Below are positions 1 through 5,693 of a stretch of DNA of 9,789 bases, piece after piece (the stretch's first letter is position 1; each line of letters begins with the position of its first letter). Made by a program: the position numbers and the translations under genes. Origin of the DNA: G020353235 sp035528295 (GTDB lineage Bacteria > Chloroflexota > Dehalococcoidia > Dehalococcoidales > JAUYDJ01); assembly GCA_035528295.1 (NCBI GenBank), contig DATKYY010000030.1:1-9789 (forward strand), written 5' to 3'. Under the pieces are notes generated by a model. That model saw only the letters and a program-made list of their open reading frames with translations, was not told the origin of the DNA and did not search any database.

Positions 1-671
1 TAGATGTCCAGCGGGCGTCTGGCGGTAATGCGGGGGTCAAGCTGGCGCACCGAGCCCGCCGCCGCATTTCTGGGATTGGCAAAGAGGGGCTGACCTTCGG
101 CGGCCCTTTCCTGATTTAGCTTGTGAAAGCCGGCTCTGGGCAGAAAGACCTCCCCCCGCACCTCAAATCGGGGCGGGGCTTCTCTGGATACGGATAGTGG
201 TATGCTGCGGATGGTCCTCAGGTTCTGGGTGACATCCTCACCGCGAAAGCCGTCACCGCGGGTGGCGACGGTGGTCAGCCGGCGGTCAACATAGGTCAGG
301 GCTACCGCCAGCCCGTCTATCTTATGCTCACAGACCAGGTCAAACTGGGCTCTGCCCAGTAGCCTGGCGGTGCGGTTATACCAGCTAATTAGCTCATCTT
401 TATCAAAAGCATTGCCTAGAGAGAGCAGCGGCTGGGGATGCTCAACAATGCCAAAGGCTTCCACCGGGGCGGCGCCCACCCGCTGCGTCGGTGAGTCTGG
501 AGTCAGGAGCTGGGGGTGCTTCGCTTCCAGCTCCTTGAGCTCCCTCATTAGGTCGTCATATTCGAAATCGCTGATCTCAGGGCTGTCCAGCACATAGTAG
601 AGATAGTTGTGGCGGTTAATCTCAGCCCTTAGATTCTCAACTCTTGGCTTTACCCGGTTTAAGTCTTCCAT
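1..671 (-). CDS. ligA: NAD-dependent DNA ligase LigA, N-terminal third (cut off by window edge)
   Basis: LigA seals nicks in DNA using NAD+ as adenylate donor, in replication and repair. The 223 visible residues cover domain Ia and most of the adenylation domain. The start has the Ia pattern (HNYLYYVLD, residues 21-29) used to bind NMN. The catalytic lysine is K117 in CEHKIDGLAV, close to K115 of the E. coli enzyme. Further family motifs are RGDGFRGEDVT (138-148), VRGEV (171-175) and NPRNAAAGSVRQLDP (199-213). The family is about 670 residues, so the OB, zinc-finger, HhH and BRCT domains must lie to the left of the window. ATG at 671 is the only reasonable start: an in-frame TAA lies four codons upstream. 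No clear Shine-Dalgarno sequence precedes it. The gene is divergent from the GX3-repeat gene. The reading frame is intact as far as it can be seen. Confidence 0.96.
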   Translation of the reverse strand, partial: MEDLNRVKPRVENLRAEINRHNYLYYVLDSPEISDFEYDDLMRELKELEAKHPQLLTPDSPTQRVGAAPVEAFGIVEHPQPLLSLGNAFDKDELISWYNRTARLLGRAQFDLVCEHKIDGLAVALTYVDRRLTTVATRGDGFRGEDVTQNLRTIRSIPLSVSREAPPRFEVRGEVFLPRAGFHKLNQERAAEGQPLFANPRNAAAGSVRQLDPRITARRPLDI

Positions 672-700
672 ATGGCAACAGTGTTAAGCGGGTTGCTTAA

Positions 701-727
701 AGTATAGCACAGCCTCAGGCTAGGCAA
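701..727 (-). promoter_or_regulatory. Candidate extended -10 promoter of ligA
   Basis: On the minus strand, TATACT (706-701) is preceded by TG one base upstream, giving the extended -10 form TGCTATACT. A weak -35-like TTGCCT sits at 727-722 with only 15 bp of spacing. Transcription would start near 694, giving a leader of about 24 nt before the ligA ATG. The same 11-mer TGTGCTATACT lies just upstream of the tRNA-Thr gene on the other strand, which supports the call. This was assigned by eye only. Confidence 0.4.
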
Positions 728-765
728 AAGCAGGGCGTTTATGATAAATTCAATCTTAAGCAGAC

Positions 766-786
766 TATCTTTGATAAATAAAGATA
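766..786. repeat. Perfect 7-bp inverted repeat in the ligA / GX3-gene spacer
   Basis: TATCTTT (766-772) and AAAGATA (780-786) are exact reverse complements separated by 7 bp. The repeat ends 16 bp before the ATG at 803. Its position would suit an operator for the rightward gene. The sequence is very AT-rich, however, and a 7-bp match in such DNA can arise by chance. Confidence 0.3.
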
Positions 787-802
787 AACGGGGGTCAGGC
801 CG

Positions 803-1513
803 ATGAAGAGACTCAAAGAAATTTTTCTGGTAGTGGGGATAGTGGGGATAGTATGCCTCTGCGGCTATATTGTTTACCAGATAGCCCATGCCACCGGGGA
901 GGCGGTGGGCTATGAGAGTGGCTATGTGGTGGGGGAGGGGGCGGGCTACAGTGTCGGTAAGCAGGACGGCTATCAGCAGGGCTATACGGTGGGCGAGAAG
1001 GCTGGTTATGATACTGGCTATGACAAAGGCAAAGATGTGGGCAATGCCGAAGGCTATGATGAAGGCTATTCATCGGGGCAGACCGATGGCTATGACCAGG
1101 GCTATGAGATAGGCGTGGCCGATAGTCTGGGTCACGGCTATGACTTAAGAGACCCCACCTATAAAGAGGTGATTAGCTTTCTCAGGCAGGATAAGACAGA
1201 CCGAAACGAGTATATTGAGGACACCTACGGGGTCTATGTCTGCAGCCACTTTGCCCGCGACGTGGGCAATAATGCTGAGGAGGCTGGCTTGCGCTCCGCC
1301 TTTATCGAGTTGCGTTATCTGGACAAGGGACACGCCATCGTCGCCTTTGATACCGTTGATGAGGGGCTGGTCTACTTTGAGCCGCGCACCGATGAGAGGG
1401 TAAGGCCGGTGGTGGGCAAGCGTTATTACGAGTGTATTGAGCCTGAGCCGGGTTACTACTATACCGAGCCTGATTTTGACGACACCATAAAGGATATTCT
1501 GGTTATCTGGTAA
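803..1513 (+). CDS. Membrane-anchored GX3-repeat protein with a C-terminal transglutaminase/papain-like domain
   Basis: I do not recognise a named gene here. The 236-residue product has three parts. Residues 1-30 are a short basic start followed by a hydrophobic helix (about 8-28); no lipobox is evident, so it looks like an N-in/C-out anchor. Residues 32-104 have glycine at every fourth position without a break, 19 glycines in all, and eleven of them are followed by tyrosine. G112-Y113 returns to the same register. Residues of about 117-236 form a small domain with YVCSHFARDV (C147), GHAIVAF (H177) and VYFEPRTD (E193, D197). That Cys-His-acid order resembles transglutaminase-like or papain-like cysteine enzymes; the catalytic assignment is inference. 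A GGGG/AGG stretch just upstream may serve as ribosome binding site. The next gene, DUF1015, follows after 84 bp. GX3 runs are known from Yae1/Lto1 and FliH, but those are cytosolic, whereas here the repeat is probably outside the membrane. Confidence 0.85.
   Translation: MKRLKEIFLVVGIVGIVCLCGYIVYQIAHATGEAVGYESGYVVGEGAGYSVGKQDGYQQGYTVGEKAGYDTGYDKGKDVGNAEGYDEGYSSGQTDGYDQGYEIGVADSLGHGYDLRDPTYKEVISFLRQDKTDRNEYIEDTYGVYVCSHFARDVGNNAEEAGLRSAFIELRYLDKGHAIVAFDTVDEGLVYFEPRTDERVRPVVGKRYYECIEPEPGYYYTEPDFDDTIKDILVIW
896..1114 (+). repeat. 12-bp-period coding repeat (19 Gly-X3 units)
   Basis: Each 12-bp unit begins with a Gly codon, often as GGCTAT (Gly-Tyr). GGCTAT occurs ten times between 907 and 1141, counting the copy at 1136 just past the uninterrupted run. 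The glycine codons vary (GGC, GGG, GGT) and the other positions of the unit differ widely. The array is therefore not a recent slippage product, and selection appears to hold the four-residue spacing. The G-rich stretch near 928-945 is part of this repeat. Confidence 0.85.
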
Positions 1514-1518
1514 AAAAC

Positions 1519-1548
1519 TTGTCTCTTTTGGGGGCAATACGGTAAACT
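1519..1548 (+). promoter_or_regulatory. Weak candidate promoter before the DUF1015 gene
   Basis: TTGTCT (1519-1524) and TAAACT (1543-1548) lie 18 bp apart in the 84-bp spacer. Each matches its consensus hexamer at four of six positions. The DUF1015 gene may equally be transcribed from the upstream gene's promoter, because I see no convincing terminator in the spacer. Confidence 0.2.
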
Positions 1549-1597
1549 GAGTAATTAACGGATTTCTCTTTATTTTTCAGGAAAGGGAACAAAAAGA

Positions 1598-2908
1598 GTG
1601 GCTGAGGTTCAACCATTTCGTGGCGTTCGTTATAACCAGCAACTGGTGCCAGACTTAGCCTCGGTTATCTGTCCCCCCTACGACATAATACCCCCCCAGA
1701 TGGAGCAGGAGCTCTATCTCAGCAGTGACTATAACTTTATCCGCTTGGAAGCGACTCGGGAGTTACCCCAGGATATGGGTGAAGACAATAAATATACCCG
1801 TGCCGCGGCTACCCTGAAACAGTGGCTGGAACAGGGGGTGCTTCAGGTTGATGAAGTGCCCGCAATCTACCTTCACCATCACCATTTTACCCACCTGGGA
1901 AAAGAGTACCGGCGTCGGGGCATGCTGCTCAGGGTCAGGCTGGAGGAATGGGACAGCATGGTGGTCCGCCCTCATGAGGGCACACTGAGCAAACCCAAGG
2001 CTGACCGCATAAGTCTGCTGTGGGCGCTTCAAGCCAATACCAGCCCGATTTGGGCCCTGTTTCAGGATGAGCAGCAACGGGTGGCTCAGGTGCTAACGGA
2101 ACAGGAGAAAAACGAGCCCGTTATTAATTGTGCCGGTCATAGCGGGGAAAAGCATGTTGTCTGGGCGGTCACCGACACTACCGCCATTAACCAGATATGC
2201 CAGAGTCTGGCCCCGCAACCCGTTTATATTGCCGATGGTCACCATCGTTATGAAAGTGCCCTTACCTATCGCCGGGAGAGGCTCACTCTGACAAAGGCTT
2301 CATCTGGAGATGAAGCCTTTAATTTTGTCCTGATGATGCTGGTTGATTTTGCTGACCCCGGCCTGGTTATCCTGCCACCGCACCGCCTGATTCGGGGTAT
2401 TTCCAAATTAACTCTGGATGAGATGGTGGCCAGGTTGAGGTTGTTCTTTACGGTGGAAGAACTGCCCTTGAGCCCCGGTGTCTGGCAGCAGGTCGACCGG
2501 TTACTGGCTACCGAGGCAGACCAGCCCAAGGTGGTCCTTTTTGGTCTGTCTACCGAGAAACTTATGGTATTGAAGCTGCGTGACTTTGCCTCAGCCAGCC
2601 AGATGATGCCCTATTTTCATTCCGAGCTATACAAGCGGCTGGATGTGAGTGTGGTTGACCATATTATACTGGAGAAGGTGCTGGAACTCAGCAGCGAGCG
2701 GGAAGAGGTTACCCTCAGCTATAGCCATACCCGGCAGGCTGCGGTGGACAAAGTTTTAAGTGGCGAATACCAGCTGGCATTTCTGTTAAGCCCGGTCAGG
2801 GCGGAGACCATCAAAGCCATCGCTGATATTAGTGATAGGATGCCCCGCAAATCAACCTACTTTTACCCCAAAGCCCCGGCGGGACTGGTTTTCTATCAGC
2901 TGGGGTAG
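1598..2908 (+). CDS. DUF1015 family protein
   Basis: A 436-residue member of DUF1015, a widespread bacterial and archaeal family whose biochemical role is not firmly known. Recognisable family motifs are QPFRGVRYN (5-13), VICPPYDII (23-31), RPHEGTLSKPKADR (124-137), IADGHHRYESAL (211-222) and LPPHRLIRG (259-267). The histidine-rich DGHHRYE is the most conserved and looks like an active or metal-binding site. A natural HHHHFTH cluster at 93-99 sits where relatives usually have other residues. The start is GTG at 1598 with AGGAAAGGGA about 10 nt upstream; the N-terminus matches the family there. The length is normal and the frame intact. It ends 8 bp from the 3' end of convergent serA. A role in serine metabolism is suggested by this adjacency only. 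The CDS contains a perfect hairpin at 2293-2320. Confidence 0.92.
   Translation: MAEVQPFRGVRYNQQLVPDLASVICPPYDIIPPQMEQELYLSSDYNFIRLEATRELPQDMGEDNKYTRAAATLKQWLEQGVLQVDEVPAIYLHHHHFTHLGKEYRRRGMLLRVRLEEWDSMVVRPHEGTLSKPKADRISLLWALQANTSPIWALFQDEQQRVAQVLTEQEKNEPVINCAGHSGEKHVVWAVTDTTAINQICQSLAPQPVYIADGHHRYESALTYRRERLTLTKASSGDEAFNFVLMMLVDFADPGLVILPPHRLIRGISKLTLDEMVARLRLFFTVEELPLSPGVWQQVDRLLATEADQPKVVLFGLSTEKLMVLKLRDFASASQMMPYFHSELYKRLDVSVVDHIILEKVLELSSEREEVTLSYSHTRQAAVDKVLSGEYQLAFLLSPVRAETIKAIADISDRMPRKSTYFYPKAPAGLVFYQLG
2293..2320 (+). repeat. Perfect 12-bp stem / 4-nt loop hairpin inside the DUF1015 CDS
   Basis: AAAGGCTTCATC (2293-2304), loop TGGA, then GATGAAGCCTTT (2309-2320), an exact inverted repeat. 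It is followed by AATTTTG, so on the plus strand it resembles an intrinsic terminator with a short, interrupted U tract. It encodes residues of about 232-241, in a variable loop between RRERL and the conserved FNFVLMMLV. Whether it acts in the mRNA is unknown. Confidence 0.6.
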
Positions 2909-2916
2909 GTTTTCAG

Positions 2917-4491
2917 CTAAAGTTTTACCACTTTGACGCTATCGACATTCGGGATAGCCAGCATTTTCTTTTTTTGTGCCTCGGTCAGGGGTTCATCCAG
3001 GGCTAATACCATCAGGGCTTGTCCCCTCGGCTTGAGGCGGCTGACATGCATGGCGCTGATATTAATGTCGGCATCGCCGGTTACCTTGCCCACGGCACCA
3101 ATAAGACCGGGACGGTCTAGATGGTCAGCGAACAGGAAGTAACCTCCGGTAGGCATAATGTCCATCCAGTAGTTATTGACCTGGACGATGTGCGGCTCAC
3201 TGCGGATTACCGTTCCCGCTACGGTGGTAACCCCGGCGCTGGTAGTAGCCTCTACGGTCACCAGGCTAGCGTAGTTTTCGCAGATTGCCTCACTCTGTTC
3301 CACCACATTCAGACCGCGGCGGGAGGCTACCAGGTCGGCGTTGACCAGGGTAACCCTTTCCTCACTTACATTCTCCAGTAAGCCGCCCAGCACGGCTGCC
3401 TTCAAAATTTTGGTATCACACTCCGAAACCTCGCCATCATAGCTTATCTTGATGGTTTTCATCTGCCCCTCAGCCAGCTGGCTGACCAGCCTGCCTACCA
3501 GCGAGGCTACATTCATGAGGGGGGCCAGTACCGAGAGCATTTCGGGCGGGATAAAGGGAGCATTAACCGCATAGCGGGGTAGCTTGCCCTGGGCAACATC
3601 AATAATCTGTTCGGCAATATCAGTAGACGCCAGAACCTGAGCCTCGGCGGTGGAAGCACCCAGATGGGGGGTGACGATGATATTATCCACACCGAAGAGA
3701 GGGCTTTCGGTAGCCGGTTCCTTGGGGAAGACATCCACGGCGGCACCGGCTATCTTTTTCTCTCTGACGGCGTTAGCCAGCACCTCTTCATCAATCAGTG
3801 CCCCCCGGGCGGTATTGATGATGCGTGCCGTCGGTTTGATCAGCTCCAGTTCTTTGGCGCCGATTAGCCCCTTGGTTTGCGGTGTTAGGGGAAGGTGAAG
3901 CGAGATAAAGTCAGACTCTTTGAGCAGTTTCTCCATCGGGACCAGCTCTACCTGAAGCTTGCGGGCATACTCAGCGGAGACAAACGGGTCATTACCGATG
4001 AGCCTCATTTCCAGACCCCGGACACGTCGGGCCACTTCTGAGCCGACATTGCCCAGGCCAATCAGCCCCAGCGTCTTACCCCTTATCTCGGTGCCCATAA
4101 ATTCGTTTCGCCGCCATTCCCCGCCTTTGAGCGAGGCGTTGGCCCGGGGAATGTTCCGGGCGAGGGCAAACATCAGGGCAATGGCGTGTTCTGCCGCCGA
4201 GACGGTGTTACCGGTAGGGGCATTGACGACAATGATACCCTGCTGGGTAGCCGCTTCAACATCAATGTTATCAATACCGACCCCGGCCCGGCCGATAATT
4301 TGCAGCTTCTTGCCGGCTTTGATGACCTCGGCGGTAACCTGCGTCTGACTGCGCACCGCCAGGGCATCATAATCACCGATTATGGGGATGAGTTCCTCCG
4401 GTTTGAGCCCGGTCTTAACATCCACCTCGGCATGCTCGCGCAGCCGTTTTACCGCTTCTTCAGAAAGGGGGTCACTAACTAATACCTTCAT
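2917..4491 (-). CDS. serA: D-3-phosphoglycerate dehydrogenase SerA (long form with ASB and ACT domains)
   Basis: SerA oxidises 3-phosphoglycerate to 3-phosphohydroxypyruvate with NAD+, the first committed step of serine synthesis, in the cytoplasm. The 524 residues match the long family type. The substrate-binding part holds GRAGVGIDNID (67-77). The Rossmann motif is GLGNVG (145-150). The catalytic set is R229 (NTARGALID), E258 (FPKEP) and H276 (TPHLGAS). Residues of about 315-445 form the ASB domain. The C-terminal ACT domain (about 452-524) begins FADHLDRPGLIGAVG and is the usual site for serine feedback control. Start ATG at 4491 has a perfect AGGAGGT at 4503-4497, formed by the last codons of the upstream aminotransferase, whose TAA is only 2 bp away. 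The two genes are thus probably translationally coupled. The convergent DUF1015 gene ends 8 bp beyond the stop. Confidence 0.97.
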   Translation of the reverse strand: MKVLVSDPLSEEAVKRLREHAEVDVKTGLKPEELIPIIGDYDALAVRSQTQVTAEVIKAGKKLQIIGRAGVGIDNIDVEAATQQGIIVVNAPTGNTVSAAEHAIALMFALARNIPRANASLKGGEWRRNEFMGTEIRGKTLGLIGLGNVGSEVARRVRGLEMRLIGNDPFVSAEYARKLQVELVPMEKLLKESDFISLHLPLTPQTKGLIGAKELELIKPTARIINTARGALIDEEVLANAVREKKIAGAAVDVFPKEPATESPLFGVDNIIVTPHLGASTAEAQVLASTDIAEQIIDVAQGKLPRYAVNAPFIPPEMLSVLAPLMNVASLVGRLVSQLAEGQMKTIKISYDGEVSECDTKILKAAVLGGLLENVSEERVTLVNADLVASRRGLNVVEQSEAICENYASLVTVEATTSAGVTTVAGTVIRSEPHIVQVNNYWMDIMPTGGYFLFADHLDRPGLIGAVGKVTGDADINISAMHVSRLKPRGQALMVLALDEPLTEAQKKKMLAIPNVDSVKVVKL

Positions 4492-4493
4492 CT

Positions 4494-5585
4494 TTAACCT
4501 CCTGCAAAGCCGGCCTGGGGTAGTGCCGCTTTTAGCGCTGATATTACTCCGGCAATATCCTTTTCGTTAACCCAGCCAAGGTGGCCGATGCGGAATATCT
4601 TGCCGCTCAGGTCCTGCTGGCCACCGGACAGTACTACCTCGTGCTCCTCCCTTAGAATCTTAAGCAGTGCTTTGGTATCCAGTCCTGGGGGAGATGTTAC
4701 CGAGGTGACGGTCTCGGAGGCATATCTTTCGTCAGCAAACAGGGATAATCCCAGTGATTTGATGCCATCTCGAGCCGCTTTAGCCACCCGGATGTGGCGG
4801 GCAAAGACGTTGGCCAGACCCTCTTTCAGTATCATGTCCAGGGCTACGTTGAGGGCGAAGACAATGGAAACCGCCGGTGTCCACGGTGTCTGCCCCTTTT
4901 CCAGGTAGCTCTTGGCTTTGCTGAAATCAAAGTAGAAGCGGGGCATCTTAGCCTCAGCGTGGGCTTGCCAGGCTTCTTTACTAACGCTGACCATAGTTAA
5001 GCCCGGGGGAACCATCCAGGCCTTCTGGGAGCCGGTGACGGTAACGTCGCAGTGCCACTTGTCTACCGGTAGGTCAATGGCGCCAAGGCCGCTGATGGCA
5101 TCAACCAGCAGCAGCTTGTCAAACTCTTTGACCACGGGGCAGATTGCCGCCAGGTCATTGGTAACCCCGGTGGAGGTCTCGTTCTGGGTGACCAGTACCG
5201 CCTTGATTTTGGGGTCAGCCTGGAGCGCCTTACGGATGGCATCGGCATCGGCTGCCTTGCCCCACTCAAATTTGAGGGGGATAACATCGGCGCCATAAGC
5301 CTGGGCGATTTTGGTAAAGCGGTCGCCGAAGACGCCAATCGAGGTGGCTAATACCTTATCTCCCGGCGATAGCGTGTTAACGATAGCCGTTTCCAGGCCA
5401 CCGGTTCCGGCGGCGGTGAAGGTAAGAACATCATTCTTGGTCTGAAACGCGGTTTTCAGTTTTTCGGTTACTTCATTTAGTACCTGTATAAATTCGGGGC
5501 CACGATGATTTATCATCTGCATGGCCATTGCCTGGCGAACTTCATCAGGCACTGGAGTCGGTCCCGGAATACGTAGGTTTGCCAT
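4494..5585 (-). CDS. Class V aminotransferase, serine-pyruvate / alanine-glyoxylate (PucG-like) type
   Basis: A PLP-dependent class V aminotransferase of 363 residues, full length for the AGAT/PucG branch. It has IPGPTPVP (6-13), NHRGPEF (26-32) and AAGTGGLE (58-65) in the cofactor-phosphate region. ETSTG (136-140), D162 in LLVDAISG and the Schiff-base lysine K188 in TVTGSQKAW follow. R332 in FRIGHLG is the expected carboxylate-binding arginine. Known family activities are serine or alanine with glyoxylate or pyruvate. Because serA follows after 2 bp and no serC is visible, I infer that it converts phosphohydroxypyruvate to phosphoserine; the class V enzyme MJ0959 of Methanocaldococcus is reported to take such a role. 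A serine-glyoxylate role remains possible. Start ATG at 5585 is preceded by a strong AAGGGGGG. Confidence 0.92.
   Translation of the reverse strand: MANLRIPGPTPVPDEVRQAMAMQMINHRGPEFIQVLNEVTEKLKTAFQTKNDVLTFTAAGTGGLETAIVNTLSPGDKVLATSIGVFGDRFTKIAQAYGADVIPLKFEWGKAADADAIRKALQADPKIKAVLVTQNETSTGVTNDLAAICPVVKEFDKLLLVDAISGLGAIDLPVDKWHCDVTVTGSQKAWMVPPGLTMVSVSKEAWQAHAEAKMPRFYFDFSKAKSYLEKGQTPWTPAVSIVFALNVALDMILKEGLANVFARHIRVAKAARDGIKSLGLSLFADERYASETVTSVTSPPGLDTKALLKILREEHEVVLSGGQQDLSGKIFRIGHLGWVNEKDIAGVISALKAALPQAGFAGG
4497..4503 (-). promoter_or_regulatory. Perfect Shine-Dalgarno of serA made from the aminotransferase stop region
   Basis: The minus strand reads AGGAGGT directly overlapping the two terminal glycine codons (GGA GGT) of the aminotransferase and touching its TAA. 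Five bases separate it from the serA ATG. It is the strongest ribosome binding site in the window. The geometry suits translational coupling or reinitiation. Confidence 0.8.
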
Positions 5586-5612
5586 TTGCTTTCCCCCCTT
5601 CTATTTTGGCTG

Positions 5613-5640
5613 TTTATATTAATAGTTAGTTAATCGGCAA
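5613..5640 (-). promoter_or_regulatory. Candidate promoter of the aminotransferase-serA pair
   Basis: On the minus strand TTGCCG (5640-5635) and TATAAA (5618-5613) lie 16 bp apart. They match the -35 and -10 consensus at four and five of six positions. The leader would be about 20 nt and contains the AAGGGGGG ribosome binding site. It lies downstream of the hairpin that ends tyrS, so aminotransferase-serA could be a separate transcription unit from ribF-tyrS. Confidence 0.4.
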
Positions 5641-5662
5641 AGTGGAAGTAGAAAACAAGTAG

Positions 5663-5693
5663 GCGACGTTAAGTGGACTTAAGATAACGTCGC
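5663..5693 (-). terminator. Nested inverted repeat at the 3' end of tyrS, possible terminator
   Basis: GCGACGTTA (5663-5671) pairs exactly with TAACGTCGC (5685-5693). Nested within, TTAAGT (5669-5674) pairs with ACTTAA (5677-5682) across GG. The RNA can form either a 9-bp stem with a 13-nt loop or a 12-bp stem with a 5-nt bulge. In the minus-strand transcript it is followed by CUACUUGUUUUCU, only moderately U-rich. The 5' half of the stem lies in the last codons of tyrS (KRRYLKST) and spans its TAA. A weak intrinsic terminator between tyrS and the aminotransferase is the most likely role. Confidence 0.5.

Noticed and set aside
370..597. 75-codon plus-strand frame
   Set aside because: It is antisense to ligA, whose minus-strand translation carries the full set of adenylation-domain motifs.
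896..1140. CRISPR-like array
   Set aside because: The regular 12-bp period is a coding Gly-X3 repeat in an open frame; there are no spacers of CRISPR length.
1145..1537. 130-codon open frame on the minus strand opposite the GX3 gene's C-terminal domain
   Set aside because: The plus-strand frame has a membrane anchor, regular repeat, ribosome binding site and a recognisable domain; the antisense frame has no family features.
2918..2937. AAAGT/ACTTT hairpin between DUF1015 and serA as a bidirectional terminator
   Set aside because: A 5-bp AT-rich stem without a U tract is too weak to call.
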